Shown piece by piece: positions 25,491 to 34,276 of a stretch of DNA of 64,000 bases. A model generated the notes under the pieces. The model was not told the DNA's origin, made no database searches, and saw only the letters and a list, made by a program, of their open reading frames with translations. The stretch covers positions 31,334 to 95,333 of the forward strand of contig JAFTCX010000069.1 of the NCBI GenBank assembly GCA_017454485.1. The letters are read 5' to 3'. The stretch's first letter is position 1. Every line of letters starts with the position of its first letter. Source of the stretch: Clostridia bacterium (GTDB lineage: Bacteria; Bacillota; Clostridia; Oscillospirales; Acutalibacteraceae). Both the position numbers and the translations under genes were made by a program.

Positions 25491-26739
25491 ATGCGTACAG
25501 CGGATACGCTTTGCAGATTTTTTCCACTTCGGCGCGGATATAATCCTTTTGCGCGTCGAAATCCTTCGCTGCCAGCGCAATCAGCGCGGCAATCTTGTCC
25601 ATATCGTCCTCGTTCAGTCCGCGCGTTGTCAGTGCAGCGGTGCCCAGACGCACGCCGGAGGTGACGAACGGTTTCTGCGGATCATTCGGGATGGCGTTCT
25701 TGTTCGTGGTTATGCCGACCTCGTCTAAGCGGTGCTCCAGCTCCTTGCCGGTCAGACCGACCGAGCGCAGGTCCAGCAGACAGAGGTGGTTGTCTGTGCC
25801 GCCGGAAACCAGATCGATTCCGCGCGAAAGCAAGCCGGCGGCGAGCGCCTTGCTGTTTTTGACGATGTTTTCGGCATAGGTTTTGAACGCCGGGTTCAGC
25901 GCTTCGCCGAAGCAGACGGCCTTTGCGGCAATGATGTGCATGAGCGGACCGCCCTGGTTGCCGGGGAAGATCGCTTTGTTGATTGCCGGGCCGTATTCCG
26001 CCTTTGCAAGGATCAGACCGCCGCGCGGACCGCGCAGGGTTTTATGCGTGGTGGTGGTCACAACGTCGGCGTAAGGCACCGGGTTCATGTGCTGGCCGGC
26101 AACGACCAGACCCGCGATGTGCGCCATATCGACCAGGAAGATTGCGCCGACCTCGTCGCAGATGGCGCGGATGCGTTTGAAATCGATCTCTCTGGGATAG
26201 GCCGAGGCGCCGGAGACGATCATCTTCGGCTGCGTCTGCTTTGCAAGACGCTGCAGCGCGTCATAATCGAGGAAGCCGTTGTCGTCCACGCCGTAGGAGA
26301 CGAAGTTGTAAATTTTACCGCTGGCGTTGACGGGAGAACCGTGGGTCAGATGCCCGCCTGCGGCAAGCGACATGCCAAGCACGGTATCGCCCGGCTGCAG
26401 CAGCGCGGCATAGGCGGCAAGGTTCGCCTGTGAGCCGGAGTGCGGCTGCACATTGGCATACTCCGCGCCGAAGAGCTTCTTTGCGCGCTCAATGGCGAGC
26501 GTTTCCACCACGTCCACACATTCGCAGCCGCCGTAGTAGCGCTTGCCGGGGTAGCCCTCGGCGTATTTGTTGGTCAGCACACTGCCCATGGCCGCCATCA
26601 CAGCGGGGGAGACAATGTTTTCAGACGCGATGAGCTCCAGCTTGTTCTGCTGGCGGTGCAGCTCGCCTGCCATGGCGTCGGCAATTTCGGGATCGACCGC
26701 GTGAATGAGGCCGATGCTGTCGAGAAGGTCGTTGTACAT
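25489..26739 (-). CDS. glyA: Serine hydroxymethyltransferase
   Basis: 416 residues, the normal bacterial length. Signature segments: [54 protein letters not shown], and the PLP-lysine region [19 protein letters not shown]. It interconverts serine and glycine with tetrahydrofolate, the main one-carbon source. ATG at 26739 with an AAAGGA site. Upstream, its 5' region carries a heptamer array and a family C element, so its native promoter may be displaced or supplied by these repeats. Confidence 0.98.
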   Translation of the reverse strand: MYNDLLDSIGLIHAVDPEIADAMAGELHRQQNKLELIASENIVSPAVMAAMGSVLTNKYAEGYPGKRYYGGCECVDVVETLAIERAKKLFGAEYANVQPHSGSQANLAAYAALLQPGDTVLGMSLAAGGHLTHGSPVNASGKIYNFVSYGVDDNGFLDYDALQRLAKQTQPKMIVSGASAYPREIDFKRIRAICDEVGAIFLVDMAHIAGLVVAGQHMNPVPYADVVTTTTHKTLRGPRGGLILAKAEYGPAINKAIFPGNQGGPLMHIIAAKAVCFGEALNPAFKTYAENIVKNSKALAAGLLSRGIDLVSGGTDNHLCLLDLRSVGLTGKELEHRLDEVGITTNKNAIPNDPQKPFVTSGVRLGTAALTTRGLNEDDMDKIAALIALAAKDFDAQKDYIRAEVEKICKAYPLYA

Positions 26740-26762
26740 ATGAGAATCGTTCCTTTCTTTTT

Positions 26763-26786
26763 GAGTCGGTAGTCGTTAGTCGTTAG
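26763..26786. repeat. Heptamer array, left side of S23-type gene 1 (TAGTCGT type)
   Basis: Three or more 7-bp units (GAGTCGG, TAGTCGT, TAGTCGT, TAG). The array is interrupted by the family C insertion and continues after it as TTAGTCGGTAG. Confidence 0.65.
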
Positions 26787-26947
26787 GTACCCGCTGATTA
26801 ATTCGATGTGTAAAGATTGGCGAGGAAATTTTTCGTCAGATGTAACAGAAATCGCGCAGACAACCTTCCGGTTTTCAAGAGATTTCTGTGCAAAATGACG
26901 GAAAATTTGCCGCCAATGTTTGCGTGTTCGAGTTAATCAGTGGGTAC
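26787..26947. mobile_element. Complete family C miniature inverted-repeat element
   Basis: 161 bp. Terminal inverted repeats are GTACCCGCTGATTAATTCGA at the left and CGAGTTAATCAGTGGGTAC at the right. A 4-bp direct repeat TTAG flanks it (26783-26786 and 26948-26951). An internal palindrome near the middle (AGAAATC ... GATTTCT) is shared with the other copies. Its right target duplicate supplies the stop codon of the S23-type gene. Confidence 0.85.
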
Positions 26948-27310
26948 TTAGTCGGTAGTTTGCAGTGATTCCGAGAGGGAAAACAACATTTTCCCAATTT
27001 CCGAGCTTAAGGAAAGTGCCGGGGCGGCCTGCGCCGCAGAAAGATAGCCTAATCTTTGTGCCAATAACAGTTGTGTTTCAAGCTCTGCTCTGGAGCCGCG
27101 GGCAATAGAAAGAAAGCGCAAAAACTCCCGATCTGTTTTTCGCCCCTGCCCTTCGGCAATATTAGAAGGGATCGACACGGCGGCTCTGCGCATCTGACTT
27201 GCAAGCTCAAATTGTTCCTCGCGCGGGAACGCTTTCACAAGGCCGTATGTGATTTCGACCAAATCCATAGACTTTTTCCATACGATCAGATCTTTGAAAT
27301 CAGAAGCCAT
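26948..27310 (-). CDS. Four-helix-bundle protein of the S23 (23S rRNA intervening-sequence) family, copy 1
   Basis: 120 residues, near the family's usual 110-125. The sequence carries the typical signatures: DLIVWKKSMDLVEITYGLVK, FPREEQFELASQMRRAAVSI, then PSNIAEGQGRKTDREFLRFL and the last helices with RGSRAELETQLLLAQRLGY. The proteins form basic four-helix bundles related to the accessory protein Avd of diversity-generating retroelements; most have no proven function. The gene lies between glyA and serS within inverted 7-bp repeat arrays. The stop TAA comes from the target duplicate of the family C element, so the original C-terminus may have been longer. Confidence 0.9.
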   Translation of the reverse strand: MASDFKDLIVWKKSMDLVEITYGLVKAFPREEQFELASQMRRAAVSIPSNIAEGQGRKTDREFLRFLSIARGSRAELETQLLLAQRLGYLSAAQAAPALSLSSEIGKMLFSLSESLQTTD

Positions 27311-27326
27311 TTCCGGGTCCCCCTAT

Positions 27327-27356
27327 GCTAACGACAAAAGACTACAGACTATCGAC
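27327..27356. repeat. Heptamer array, right side of S23-type gene 1
   Basis: Degenerate 7-bp units (AACGACA, AAAGACT, ACAGACT, ATCGACT, TTCGG) with GAC at a fixed phase: the reverse complement of the AGTCGTT-type array on the other side of the gene. Confidence 0.55.
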
Positions 27357-27361
27357 TTTCG

Positions 27362-27389
27362 GATGAAATTCGCTTCAGCGAATTTCATC
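27362..27389 (-). terminator. Hairpin at the 3' end of serS
   Basis: Perfect 12-bp palindrome GATGAAATTCGC-ttca-GCGAATTTCATC. One arm encodes the last four codons of serS, the stop lies in the loop. No T run follows, so termination is uncertain. Confidence 0.45.
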
Positions 27390-28643
27390 AGTGCCCATAT
27401 ACGGCCGCAGCACTTCGGGTACCGTGACGGAGCCGTCGGCGTTCTGGTAGTTTTCGAGGATGGCGGCAACGGTGCGGCCGATGGCGACGCCGGAGCCGTT
27501 GAGCGTGTGCACAAGCTTCGCCTTGTCCTTCGGGTCGTCCTTGTAGCGGATGGATGCGCGGCGCGCCTGGAAGTCTTCAAAATCGGAGCAGGAGGAGATT
27601 TCCACATACCGGCCGTAGGAGGGCATCCAGACCTCGATATCGTAGGTTTTGGCCGAAGAGAAGCCGATGTCGCCCGTGGACAGCGCGACCACACGGTAGG
27701 GCAGCCCCAGCTCCTGCAGCACGCGCTCGGCGTCGTTCGTCAGCTTTTCCAGCTCGGCGTAGCTTTCCTCCGGCTTTGTGAACTTGACCAGCTCAACCTT
27801 GTTGAACTGATGCTGGCGAATGAGTCCGCGCGTGTCGCGGCCGGCGGAACCGGCTTCGGCGCGGAAGCACGCGGAATATGCGCAATAGCAAAGCGGAAGC
27901 TGTTTGCCGTCCAGGATCTCGTCGCGGTGCATATTCGTCACGGGCACCTCTGCGGTCGGGATCAGGAAATAGTCGTTTGTGAGCTTGAACGCGTCCTCCT
28001 CAAACTTCGGGAGTTGGCCGGTGCCGGTCATCGAAGCGCGGTTGACCATGAAGGGCGGAAAAATCTCCGTGTAGCCGTGCGCGGTGTGCGTGTTCAGGAA
28101 AAAGTTGATGATCGAACGCTCCAGCCGTGCGCCCAGACCCTTATAAAAATGGAAGCGCGCGCCGGTGACCTTTGCTGCGGTCTCCGGGTCGAGAATGCCG
28201 AGGTCGGCGCCGATGTCCCAATGCGCCTTGGCGTCAAAATCAAACGTGCGCGGTTCGCCCCAGCGGCGGATTTCCACATTTTCGCTGTCGTCCTTGCCGA
28301 TCGGCGTGGTTGCGCTGGGCACGTTCGGAATTTCAAGGAGGAGGGCCTTTTGCTTCGCTTCCAGCGCGGAAAGCTCGTCCTCGTCGGCCTTGATCGCCTC
28401 TTTGACGGCGTTCATTTTCTGCATGATCTCGGAAATGTCGCCGCCGGCCTTTTTGATGGCGGGAATCTGCTTGGAAGCGGCGTTCTGCTCCGCTTTCAAA
28501 CCGTCACGCTTACTCGCCAGTTCCCGGCGCTTTGCGTCGATGGCGATGATCTCGTCGATCACGGCGTCCATGTTTTTGTTGCGTGTTTTCATGGCCGCTT
28601 TGATGCGGTCGGGGTCCTCGCGGATCCATTTGATGTCTAACAT
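27375..28643 (-). CDS. serS: Seryl-tRNA synthetase
   Basis: 422 residues. N-terminal antiparallel coiled-coil arm (about 30-105), then the class II catalytic core: motif 2 region [20 protein letters not shown] and motif 3 [34 protein letters not shown] forms part of the serine pocket. It charges tRNA-Ser. The next gene on the message is parB, 14 bp upstream; serS next to parB is common near the origin of clostridial chromosomes. Confidence 0.98.
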   Translation of the reverse strand: MLDIKWIREDPDRIKAAMKTRNKNMDAVIDEIIAIDAKRRELASKRDGLKAEQNAASKQIPAIKKAGGDISEIMQKMNAVKEAIKADEDELSALEAKQKALLLEIPNVPSATTPIGKDDSENVEIRRWGEPRTFDFDAKAHWDIGADLGILDPETAAKVTGARFHFYKGLGARLERSIINFFLNTHTAHGYTEIFPPFMVNRASMTGTGQLPKFEEDAFKLTNDYFLIPTAEVPVTNMHRDEILDGKQLPLCYCAYSACFRAEAGSAGRDTRGLIRQHQFNKVELVKFTKPEESYAELEKLTNDAERVLQELGLPYRVVALSTGDIGFSSAKTYDIEVWMPSYGRYVEISSCSDFEDFQARRASIRYKDDPKDKAKLVHTLNGSGVAIGRTVAAILENYQNADGSVTVPEVLRPYMGTDEIR

Positions 28644-28657
28644 AGCGGGTGTCTCCT

Positions 28658-29512
28658 TTATTTGTCAAACGAATTTAATAACTTTGTCAGATCTTCCTTG
28701 CTGAAAAACTCAATTTCCAAGCTGCCCTTTTCCTTGCCCTGCAGGCGAATTTTCGCCTTGCGGCCGAGGAACTGCGACATGGAAAGCTCGGCTTCGTCAA
28801 AGAAGGTGTCGCGCTTTTGCACGGCGCGGATGCGTTTGGGCGCGGTCATGTTCTTCACACGGCGCTCGGTTTCGCGCACGGAAAGCCCGTCGCGCACGAT
28901 CTCCTGCGCGAGCGCGATGGCGTCCTCTTTTTCCGGCAGCGCCAAAAGGGTACGCGCATGGCCGGCGGAAAGCGCGCCGGTTTCCACCAGCGAGAGCACC
29001 TCTTGCGGTAAAGCGAGCAGCCGCAGCGCGTTTGCCACCGCGGGGCGCGATTTGCCGACCCGTTCGGCGGCCTGCTCCTGCGTGAGCGCATAGGTGTCCA
29101 TCAGAAGGCGAAAGCCCATCGCTTCCTCAATGGGGTTGAGATCTTCCCGCTGCAGGTTTTCCACCAGCGCAAGCTCCATCGCCTCGCTGTCGCTCATTTC
29201 GCGGATAACGACCGGCACTTCGGTAAGCCCCGCCATCCGGCTGGCACGCCAGCGGCGTTCGCCGGCGATGAGCTGATAGCTGCCGTCTGCCAGCGGGCGC
29301 ACAAGCAGCGGCTGCAGCACACCGTGCGCAGCGATGCTTGCCGCAAGCTCGGCGAGCGCGTCTTCGTCGAAGATTTTACGCGGCTGGGCGCGGTTGGGCG
29401 TGATCTCGTTGATCGAAAGCCGCACGGCACTGCTCTGCGCCTCTTCCACGGCATTATCTAAAAACAGTGCGTCGAGCCCTTTGCCGAGCCCGGACTTTTT
29501 CTTTGTAGCCAT
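28658..29512 (-). CDS. parB: Chromosome-partitioning protein ParB/Spo0J
   Basis: 284 residues. Starts [17 protein letters not shown]; the CTP-binding N-domain contains [20 protein letters not shown] and the motif [11 protein letters not shown], followed by [15 protein letters not shown]-like sequence ([20 protein letters not shown]) and a helix-turn-helix ([20 protein letters not shown]). C-terminal residues form the dimerisation domain. It loads on parS sites near the origin; I did not find a clear parS in the window. It is separated from parA by a heptamer-bounded S23-type gene. Confidence 0.97.
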   Translation of the reverse strand: MATKKKSGLGKGLDALFLDNAVEEAQSSAVRLSINEITPNRAQPRKIFDEDALAELAASIAAHGVLQPLLVRPLADGSYQLIAGERRWRASRMAGLTEVPVVIREMSDSEAMELALVENLQREDLNPIEEAMGFRLLMDTYALTQEQAAERVGKSRPAVANALRLLALPQEVLSLVETGALSAGHARTLLALPEKEDAIALAQEIVRDGLSVRETERRVKNMTAPKRIRAVQKRDTFFDEAELSMSQFLGRKAKIRLQGKEKGSLEIEFFSKEDLTKLLNSFDK

Positions 29513-29528
29513 TGGAAAACCTCCTGAT

Positions 29529-29574
29529 AAGAGTGAAGAGTGAAGAGTGTAGAGTGGAGCGTGGAGCGTGGAGA
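29529..29574. repeat. Heptamer array, left side of S23-type gene 2 (GAGTGAA type)
   Basis: About six 7-bp units with drift: AGTGAAG twice, AGTGTAG, AGTGGAG, CGTGGAG twice. The array ends at the stop codon of the S23-type gene. Confidence 0.75.
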
Positions 29575-29949
29575 TCAGTTTGAAGACTGAAGTTGAGAGG
29601 AAACTGTTTTGGTGGTTGCCTGTAGCATATAGTATATCTCTTCACAATCCGCTTTCATGGATTGATACTCTTCTCCTTTGATATAGTCTGTTTCAAACAA
29701 CAGTTCCAACCAATAGTTCGTTTCTGCACATTCTTTGAGCGCGATGTATATTTTGGATAAAAAGTCACGTTTACTTATAGCGCAAACACTTTCTGCAACA
29801 TTAGCGCCGATGCTTGTGCCGCTGCGAAGAACCTGTTTGGAAAGCACAAATTCCTTTTTTTCATCACATAAAAACTGATACATTTTTATGATGAGGATCG
29901 AAAATTTTTTGCTTTTATATCTTACGGTGTTTTCCCCTTCACTCTTCAC
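29575..29949 (-). CDS. Four-helix-bundle protein of the S23 family, copy 2 (second subtype)
   Basis: 124 residues. Subtype signatures: IIKMYQFLCDEKKEFVLSKQ, VLRSGTSIGANVAESVCAIS, KRDFLSKIYIALKECAETNY and WLELLFETDYI. It differs clearly from copy 1, so the two are not recent duplicates. The DNA is lower in GC than its neighbours and uses more A/T-ending codons, a sign of transfer. The gene sits exactly between parA and parB. Its GTG start and the parA stop both lie inside a 7-bp repeat array, and another array in inverted orientation follows its stop. Confidence 0.85.
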   Translation of the reverse strand: MKSEGENTVRYKSKKFSILIIKMYQFLCDEKKEFVLSKQVLRSGTSIGANVAESVCAISKRDFLSKIYIALKECAETNYWLELLFETDYIKGEEYQSMKADCEEIYYMLQATTKTVSSQLQSSN

Positions 29950-29967
29950 TCTTCACACTCCACTCTT
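29936..29967. repeat. Heptamer array, right side of S23-type gene 2
   Basis: CTTCACT twice, CTTCACA, CTCCACT: the reverse complement of the GAGTGAA-type array on the other side. It encodes the last parA codons and stop and the first codons of the S23-type gene. Confidence 0.75.
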
Positions 29968-30720
29968 TTTTAAAAATTCTTCCGCCAAATCCATATACGC
30001 CTTGGCGCCCTTGGACGCGCGGTCATAGTACATGACGGGCTGGCCGAAGGACGGCGCTTCCGACAAGCGCACGTTGCGCGGAATGACCGTGCCGTAGACC
30101 TTTTGCGGAAAAAAGCGCTTGACCTCTGTGACGACCTGCTGCGTCAGATTCAGCCGGCCGTCGAACATGGTCAGCAGCACGCCTTCCATGTCGATGTAGG
30201 GGTTGTATTTGCGCTTGACAAGACGGATCGTGTTCATCAACTGGGAAAGCCCCTCCAGCGCGTAATACTCGCACTGGATCGGCACAAGGACCGTATCCAC
30301 GGCACACAGCGCGTTGAGTGTGATCAGACCCAGCGACGGCGGGCAGTCGAGGAAAAGGAAATCATACTGCGCTTTGATGGGCGCAAGCGCGCTTTTGATG
30401 CGTGTCATCCGGCTGTCCAGCTCCGCGATCTCCAGCTCCGCGCCGGCAAGGTTCATGTGCGACGGGAGCAGACTCAGCCCCTCAAACGCCGTTTCAACGC
30501 GCACCTCTTCGGCGGACGCCGTGCCGATGAGCAGATCGTAGGTGGATTTTTCCACGTTTTTTTTGTTGACGCCGAGCCCCGATGTGGCGTTGCCCTGCGG
30601 ATCTATGTCCGCCAAAAGCACGCGTTTGCCGCATTTGCCGACGGCGGCAGCCAGATTGACGGCTGTGGTCGTTTTGCCCACACCGCCTTTTTGGTTGACG
30701 ATTGCAACAGTCTTTCCCAT
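29953..30720 (-). CDS. parA: Chromosome-partitioning ATPase ParA/Soj
   Basis: 255 residues from the ATG at 30720, which directly precedes the deviant Walker A motif (MGKTVAIVNQKGGVGKTTTA). Walker A' is LLADIDPQGNATSGLG and Walker B is DFLFLDCPPSLGLIT. It hydrolyses ATP on the nucleoid and is regulated by ParB. The last codons (SGV-stop) fall in a 7-bp repeat array, so the C-terminus has been set by the insertion. Function is expected to be intact because all motifs are present. Confidence 0.97.
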   Translation of the reverse strand: MGKTVAIVNQKGGVGKTTTAVNLAAAVGKCGKRVLLADIDPQGNATSGLGVNKKNVEKSTYDLLIGTASAEEVRVETAFEGLSLLPSHMNLAGAELEIAELDSRMTRIKSALAPIKAQYDFLFLDCPPSLGLITLNALCAVDTVLVPIQCEYYALEGLSQLMNTIRLVKRKYNPYIDMEGVLLTMFDGRLNLTQQVVTEVKRFFPQKVYGTVIPRNVRLSEAPSFGQPVMYYDRASKGAKAYMDLAEEFLKKSGV

Positions 30721-30831
30721 GGAGGTTCCTTTCCGTAAATTACGTTTTTCAATCATATCCAAAATAGTATAGCATAAACGCGGGAAATTGAAAAGAGGGA
30801 TTTTACAAAAAAATCCCCCGTTTCTGTATAA

Positions 30832-30863
30832 AAAACTGTGCAGTCCGCAAACTGCACAGTTTT
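30832..30863. terminator. Terminator after the candidate microprotein
   Basis: AAAACTGTGCAGT (30832-30844) and ACTGCACAGTTTT (30851-30863), a perfect 13-bp stem with A and T runs on both sides. Confidence 0.8.
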
Positions 30864-30877
30864 GTGTCGGAATGGAA

Positions 30878-30970
30878 TCAGGCTTCGCTGTTTTGCATCT
30901 CCAAGAGTGAGCGCAGAAGACCCATGATGAAGTTCACCAGCGAAAGGAGCAATGCGCTTTTTTCGTTCAT
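30878..30970 (-). CDS. Candidate 30-residue hydrophobic microprotein
   Basis: ATG at 30970 follows AAGGGGGACGAACCA, a strong ribosome site. The product starts MNEKSALLLSLVNFIMGLLR and ends SLLEMQNSEA, with one amphipathic or membrane-interacting helix. A strong terminator follows 15 bp after the stop, so ribosome site, frame and terminator form a compact unit. No homologue is recognised. It could also be an untranslated small RNA. Confidence 0.45.
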   Translation of the reverse strand: MNEKSALLLSLVNFIMGLLRSLLEMQNSEA

Positions 30971-31191
30971 TGGTTCGTCCCCCTTGCATAATAATAGAAA
31001 GTATTTCCATTTTCGGTTTCCATTATAAAAGTTAAATATGAGATCACTGTGAACAATTCATGAAGAATTATTAAGGATTGTGCTTTGGTTTTGAAATGCG
31101 GCGTTGTTTCCGCTTGGCATTTGTCGCTTTTCTGTTCAACATCCACAGATTTCGCCCGATAATTTTTTACGTCGGATTTCTTGAAAAGTCA

Positions 31192-31220
31192 TTGACTTTT
31201 TTCTTAAAAATGTTTATCAT
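31192..31220 (+). promoter_or_regulatory. Sigma-A promoter for the secreted protein gene
   Basis: TTGACT (31192-31197), 17 bp, TATCAT (31215-31220), about 59 bp before the ATG. Confidence 0.75.
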
Positions 31221-31278
31221 TATCATGTAATATAGGCTTGATATAAGCTGAACCAAGACTTTAAAGGAGGTCTGTGCC

Positions 31279-32802
31279 ATGAAACATACCATCCGCACAG
31301 GAAGAAACATCATTGCGGTTCTGCTCGCGGCGCTGATGATCGCGCTGACCGCTTCCGTGGCCGCCGTGGCCGAGGATGTGGATGTGCTTGTCCGCTTCAT
31401 CAACCCCTACGCGACCGATTCCGTTGACGAAGGAACCGATTTGACCAACTACAAAACTGCTGTGCTCAAGACGTATTCCCTTTCGCGCGGCAGCACCGTT
31501 GCCGTGGATGCCGAGAGTGCACCCGAAGGCGCCACGGTGTATACCACCACGCCCGAACGCCGCAAGGACGCGACGTATGGCAAATACACCTTTGCCGGTT
31601 GGGTCGATGCGGGCGGAAACGCCGTGACCTTCCCCTGCGAAGTGACCGCGGACACCGATTTTTATGCGTCGTTCACCGGCGAGGAGATTACCTGCACAAT
31701 CGATTTCCGCAGCGACGGCGTTTACGTTGACAGCGAAGGCAACCTGCAGCCGGAGGTGATCCAAAAACCCGTGATCGATCCGGAGACCGGCGAACAGATG
31801 AAGGATCCGTATGACGATCATCTGATTTTTGAATCCGTTGTGAACGACGTGCCGCGTCCGCAGATCACCGTTTCCTACGGCGGCAGTGTGGCAGACCAAA
31901 AGCCGAGCGCCGACCCGACGCGCCCGGATCAGCCGCATTACACCTTCAAATTCAAGGGCTGGGACTACAATCTGGAGCATATCTACAAAAGCGGCAGCAT
32001 CAACGCCGTGTATGATATGATCGGCAAGACCTATAAGTTTGAGTTCTGCGATTATGACGGCACCTCCCTCGGCACGCGCGATGTTGTTTACGGCGAAGCG
32101 TGCACCGACGTGCCGGAGGTTGCCAGCCGCAACTTCAGCAACAACGACACGAACTTTTCCTTCCACGATCAGTGGAATACCGTGCAGAACGGTTTGCAGG
32201 AGGGCACCGGCGAAATGGTCAGCATGGATGCCATCGATTTCCATGACGCAGTGCCCGATAAAAAAGGTGTCATCAAGGTTTACGCGCAGTACTGGCAGCA
32301 GCTCAAGGAATATTTCTTCTCCCTGCGCCTGATCGACGAGGACGGCGAGCCTGCCGCCGACGTGCATGTGCAGGTTGCCGGCACGGAAAACCAGCTGCTC
32401 ACCACCTTTACCGATGAGACGCTCGGCCACAACGGCGGCGTCGGCGTGACGGACGAAGACGGCTGGGTGACGCTTTCCGTTCCCTATCAGGACACCTATA
32501 CCGTTTCCGCATACGACTCCTATTACAACCTTGCCGTACAGAAGACGCTGACCCTGTATGACATTGAAAACAATGCACAGATCACCCTGCAGCTGCGTGA
32601 GCCCTATGATCTGAACCGCGGCCAGCAGTATTGCCCGGACGTTTGCCACAGCTTCATCGGCGGTCTTTGGATCACCGGTCTGAACCTGTTCTATCGTCTG
32701 TTCAAGGTCAAATATGTGTGCTGCTATGATATGTACGCCGTACACGGCAGCCGTCTGGTCTATGCATCCAACAGCTCCGGTATGACGATTGACCGCAGCT
32801 GA
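31279..32802 (+). CDS. Secreted beta-repeat protein with Cys/aromatic C-terminal tail
   Basis: 507 residues; ATG at 31279 after TTAAAGGAGG. Sec signal peptide about residues 1-31 (hydrophobic IIAVLLAALMIALTA, cut near AVA-ED). The next 270 residues have two or three InlB-like units, recognisable by YTFAGWVDAGGNAVTF and FKFKGWDYN. An Ig/CnaB-like segment follows (LRLIDEDGEPAADVHVQVAG ... DGWVTLSVPYQDTY). The end has CPDVCHSFIGGLWITGLNLF and a second Cys pair (VCC), a pattern I recall from surface proteins of Ruminococcaceae and which may serve in retention at the cell surface. No LPXTG or lipobox. Confidence 0.8.
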   Translation: MKHTIRTGRNIIAVLLAALMIALTASVAAVAEDVDVLVRFINPYATDSVDEGTDLTNYKTAVLKTYSLSRGSTVAVDAESAPEGATVYTTTPERRKDATYGKYTFAGWVDAGGNAVTFPCEVTADTDFYASFTGEEITCTIDFRSDGVYVDSEGNLQPEVIQKPVIDPETGEQMKDPYDDHLIFESVVNDVPRPQITVSYGGSVADQKPSADPTRPDQPHYTFKFKGWDYNLEHIYKSGSINAVYDMIGKTYKFEFCDYDGTSLGTRDVVYGEACTDVPEVASRNFSNNDTNFSFHDQWNTVQNGLQEGTGEMVSMDAIDFHDAVPDKKGVIKVYAQYWQQLKEYFFSLRLIDEDGEPAADVHVQVAGTENQLLTTFTDETLGHNGGVGVTDEDGWVTLSVPYQDTYTVSAYDSYYNLAVQKTLTLYDIENNAQITLQLREPYDLNRGQQYCPDVCHSFIGGLWITGLNLFYRLFKVKYVCCYDMYAVHGSRLVYASNSSGMTIDRS

Positions 32803-32824
32803 CAACAGATTCAAAAGTTTTTTT

Positions 32825-32852
32825 GCAGCGGCAAGCGCCGTTTTGCCGCTGC
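32825..32852 (+). terminator. Weak terminator hairpin
   Basis: AGCGGCAA / TTGCCGCT stem (extended GCAGCGGCAA / TTGCCGCTGC) with few T downstream. Confidence 0.45.
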
Positions 32853-32992
32853 GTGTTTGTTGAAAGGAAGCCGGTTTTCACAGGGAGTTCCGTTCTCTTT
32901 GACGAAAACTCCTTACAGTCCTTTGTGCTGAAGGGATCAGCGGCTGCTTTGTTTTTCAGCCATAATCATCATTTTAAGAAGGAGTTTTTACG

Positions 32993-34216
32993 ATGAAACA
33001 AACCAGAAAAGCATTGTCCCTTCTGCTGGCGGTTCTTCTGCTGGCAAGCACCATGCTCCTTTCTGCCGTTCCGGCAAACGCGTCCGGCAAATGGGAGGCT
33101 CTCAAGGCAGGGTATGACCATTTTACTGTTAAGGAGACCGGCAAGAACTACGACAAAGTCCATCTCAAGGTCGGCGCCGCCGTCACATTCGACACGCCGC
33201 TGTATGCGCTGACCGTGAAAATCGCCGCCATCAAAGGCGCCGAAGCAACCGTGCAGACGGTCATGAAGCAAAAGATCTCGGACGATCTGTTCTATGTGAG
33301 CTTTCTTGACGTCAGCAACCAGAACGGCGATTTTGTAAGTGCCAAAAACGGCGTCGCTAACAACAAAGTGGATCTGACCCAGATCGGCGAAGGCGTATGC
33401 TATTTCCGCTTCACGGTGCGCTCCAACATCGGCTATGAATTCAACAATGAGTCTGACTACCGCGCATACCAGGATAAGCTGGAATACTTTGAGCAAAAGC
33501 ACGCGTTCTATTTCCAGAACGTGCCCAACATTGAACTGACCGGCATGAATCTGAAAGCAACCACGAACGCCATTACGGTAGGTACGGCATTTAAGTCTTA
33601 TTCCAAAGACGTGACCGCTTCCGGCACGATCCTTTACTATAAAGCAAAAGACGCCAAAAAGTGGAGCAGCAAAACCTTTGCCGGCGGCAAGCCCATGACG
33701 GTCAAAAAGCTCAAGGCCGGCACCGTTTATCAGTTCAAAGCCTGCATCTTTGTGAAATCGCGCTCGCCCGAAGACGGCAAGACCGTGCTCACGGCCAAGG
33801 GCAACATTTCCAAGGTGCTGAACGTGCGCACAGGCTTTGCATCTGCGCCGGTAATTCAATCGATCAAGGCGTCCGGCGCCAAGACCAAGAAAGTGCATGT
33901 GAACGGCTACTATGAAACCGACGGCGACTGGCATCCCGCTTATGATTACACCGTAACGACTTACAAGCTTACCGTTACGCTCAAGAGCGCACCAAAGGGA
34001 ATGCAGGGCATCAAGGTCACCGGCGCGCACAGCAGCGGCCTTCCGCTTTGGGCCAAGGGCACGGGCAAGACCTTCACGATCAACGCGTCGGCCAGCGGCA
34101 ACAAAGTCGGCAAGAGCGTGAAGATCGGTGTGTGCACCTATGCGAACGCGTTCGGCGCAGACGCCGGCCACAGCGGTTACAGCCCGGCGGCGAATAAAAC
34201 CGTGACAGTCCGATAA
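32993..34216 (+). CDS. Secreted Fn3-like domain protein, function unknown
   Basis: 407 residues; ATG at 32993 with AAGAAGGAG. Signal peptide MKQTRKALSLLLAVLLLAST continuing to a likely cut after ANA near residue 30. Residues about 35-175 form an unfamiliar beta-rich domain. Residues 182-280 are Fn3-like, with ILYYKAKDAKKWSSKTF and KLKAGTVYQFKACIFV, the usual tyrosine-corner segment. The last 120 residues form a further beta domain with many Lys and Gly (ITVGTAFK, VKIGVCTYANAFG). No catalytic residues or anchor are visible, so it may be released or bound non-covalently. It follows the other secreted gene by 190 bp and has its own terminator. Confidence 0.75.
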   Translation: MKQTRKALSLLLAVLLLASTMLLSAVPANASGKWEALKAGYDHFTVKETGKNYDKVHLKVGAAVTFDTPLYALTVKIAAIKGAEATVQTVMKQKISDDLFYVSFLDVSNQNGDFVSAKNGVANNKVDLTQIGEGVCYFRFTVRSNIGYEFNNESDYRAYQDKLEYFEQKHAFYFQNVPNIELTGMNLKATTNAITVGTAFKSYSKDVTASGTILYYKAKDAKKWSSKTFAGGKPMTVKKLKAGTVYQFKACIFVKSRSPEDGKTVLTAKGNISKVLNVRTGFASAPVIQSIKASGAKTKKVHVNGYYETDGDWHPAYDYTVTTYKLTVTLKSAPKGMQGIKVTGAHSSGLPLWAKGTGKTFTINASASGNKVGKSVKIGVCTYANAFGADAGHSGYSPAANKTVTVR

Positions 34217-34231
34217 CAATGGATCGTTTTT

Positions 34232-34265
34232 CAGCGGCAGGCAAACGCCTGCCGCTGCGCTTTTT
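34232..34265 (+). terminator. Terminator after the Fn3-like gene
   Basis: CAGCGGCAGGC (34232-34242) pairs with GCCTGCCGCTG (34247-34257), followed by CGCTTTTT. Confidence 0.9.
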
Positions 34266-34276
34266 CGCGCGCAAAA

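Larger units (their letters stand above)
30721..31278. other. Interval holding a candidate microprotein and the next promoter
   Basis: About 560 bp. It contains a terminator-like palindrome (30832-30863), a possible 30-residue gene (30878-30970, minus), a TATAAT-like box on the minus strand near 31022, A/T-rich DNA with nothing recognised (31030-31190), and the promoter for the gene at 31279. Confidence 0.6.

Noticed and set aside
29575-29949. Diversity-generating retroelement, because Avd is also a four-helix-bundle protein
   Set aside because: No reverse transcriptase, template repeat or variable repeat is seen near either S23-type gene.
30753-31010. An 85-codon minus-strand frame overlapping the parA upstream region
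   Set aside because: No ribosome site for its start and a different frame from the better-supported 30-codon candidate; it runs through the terminator palindrome.
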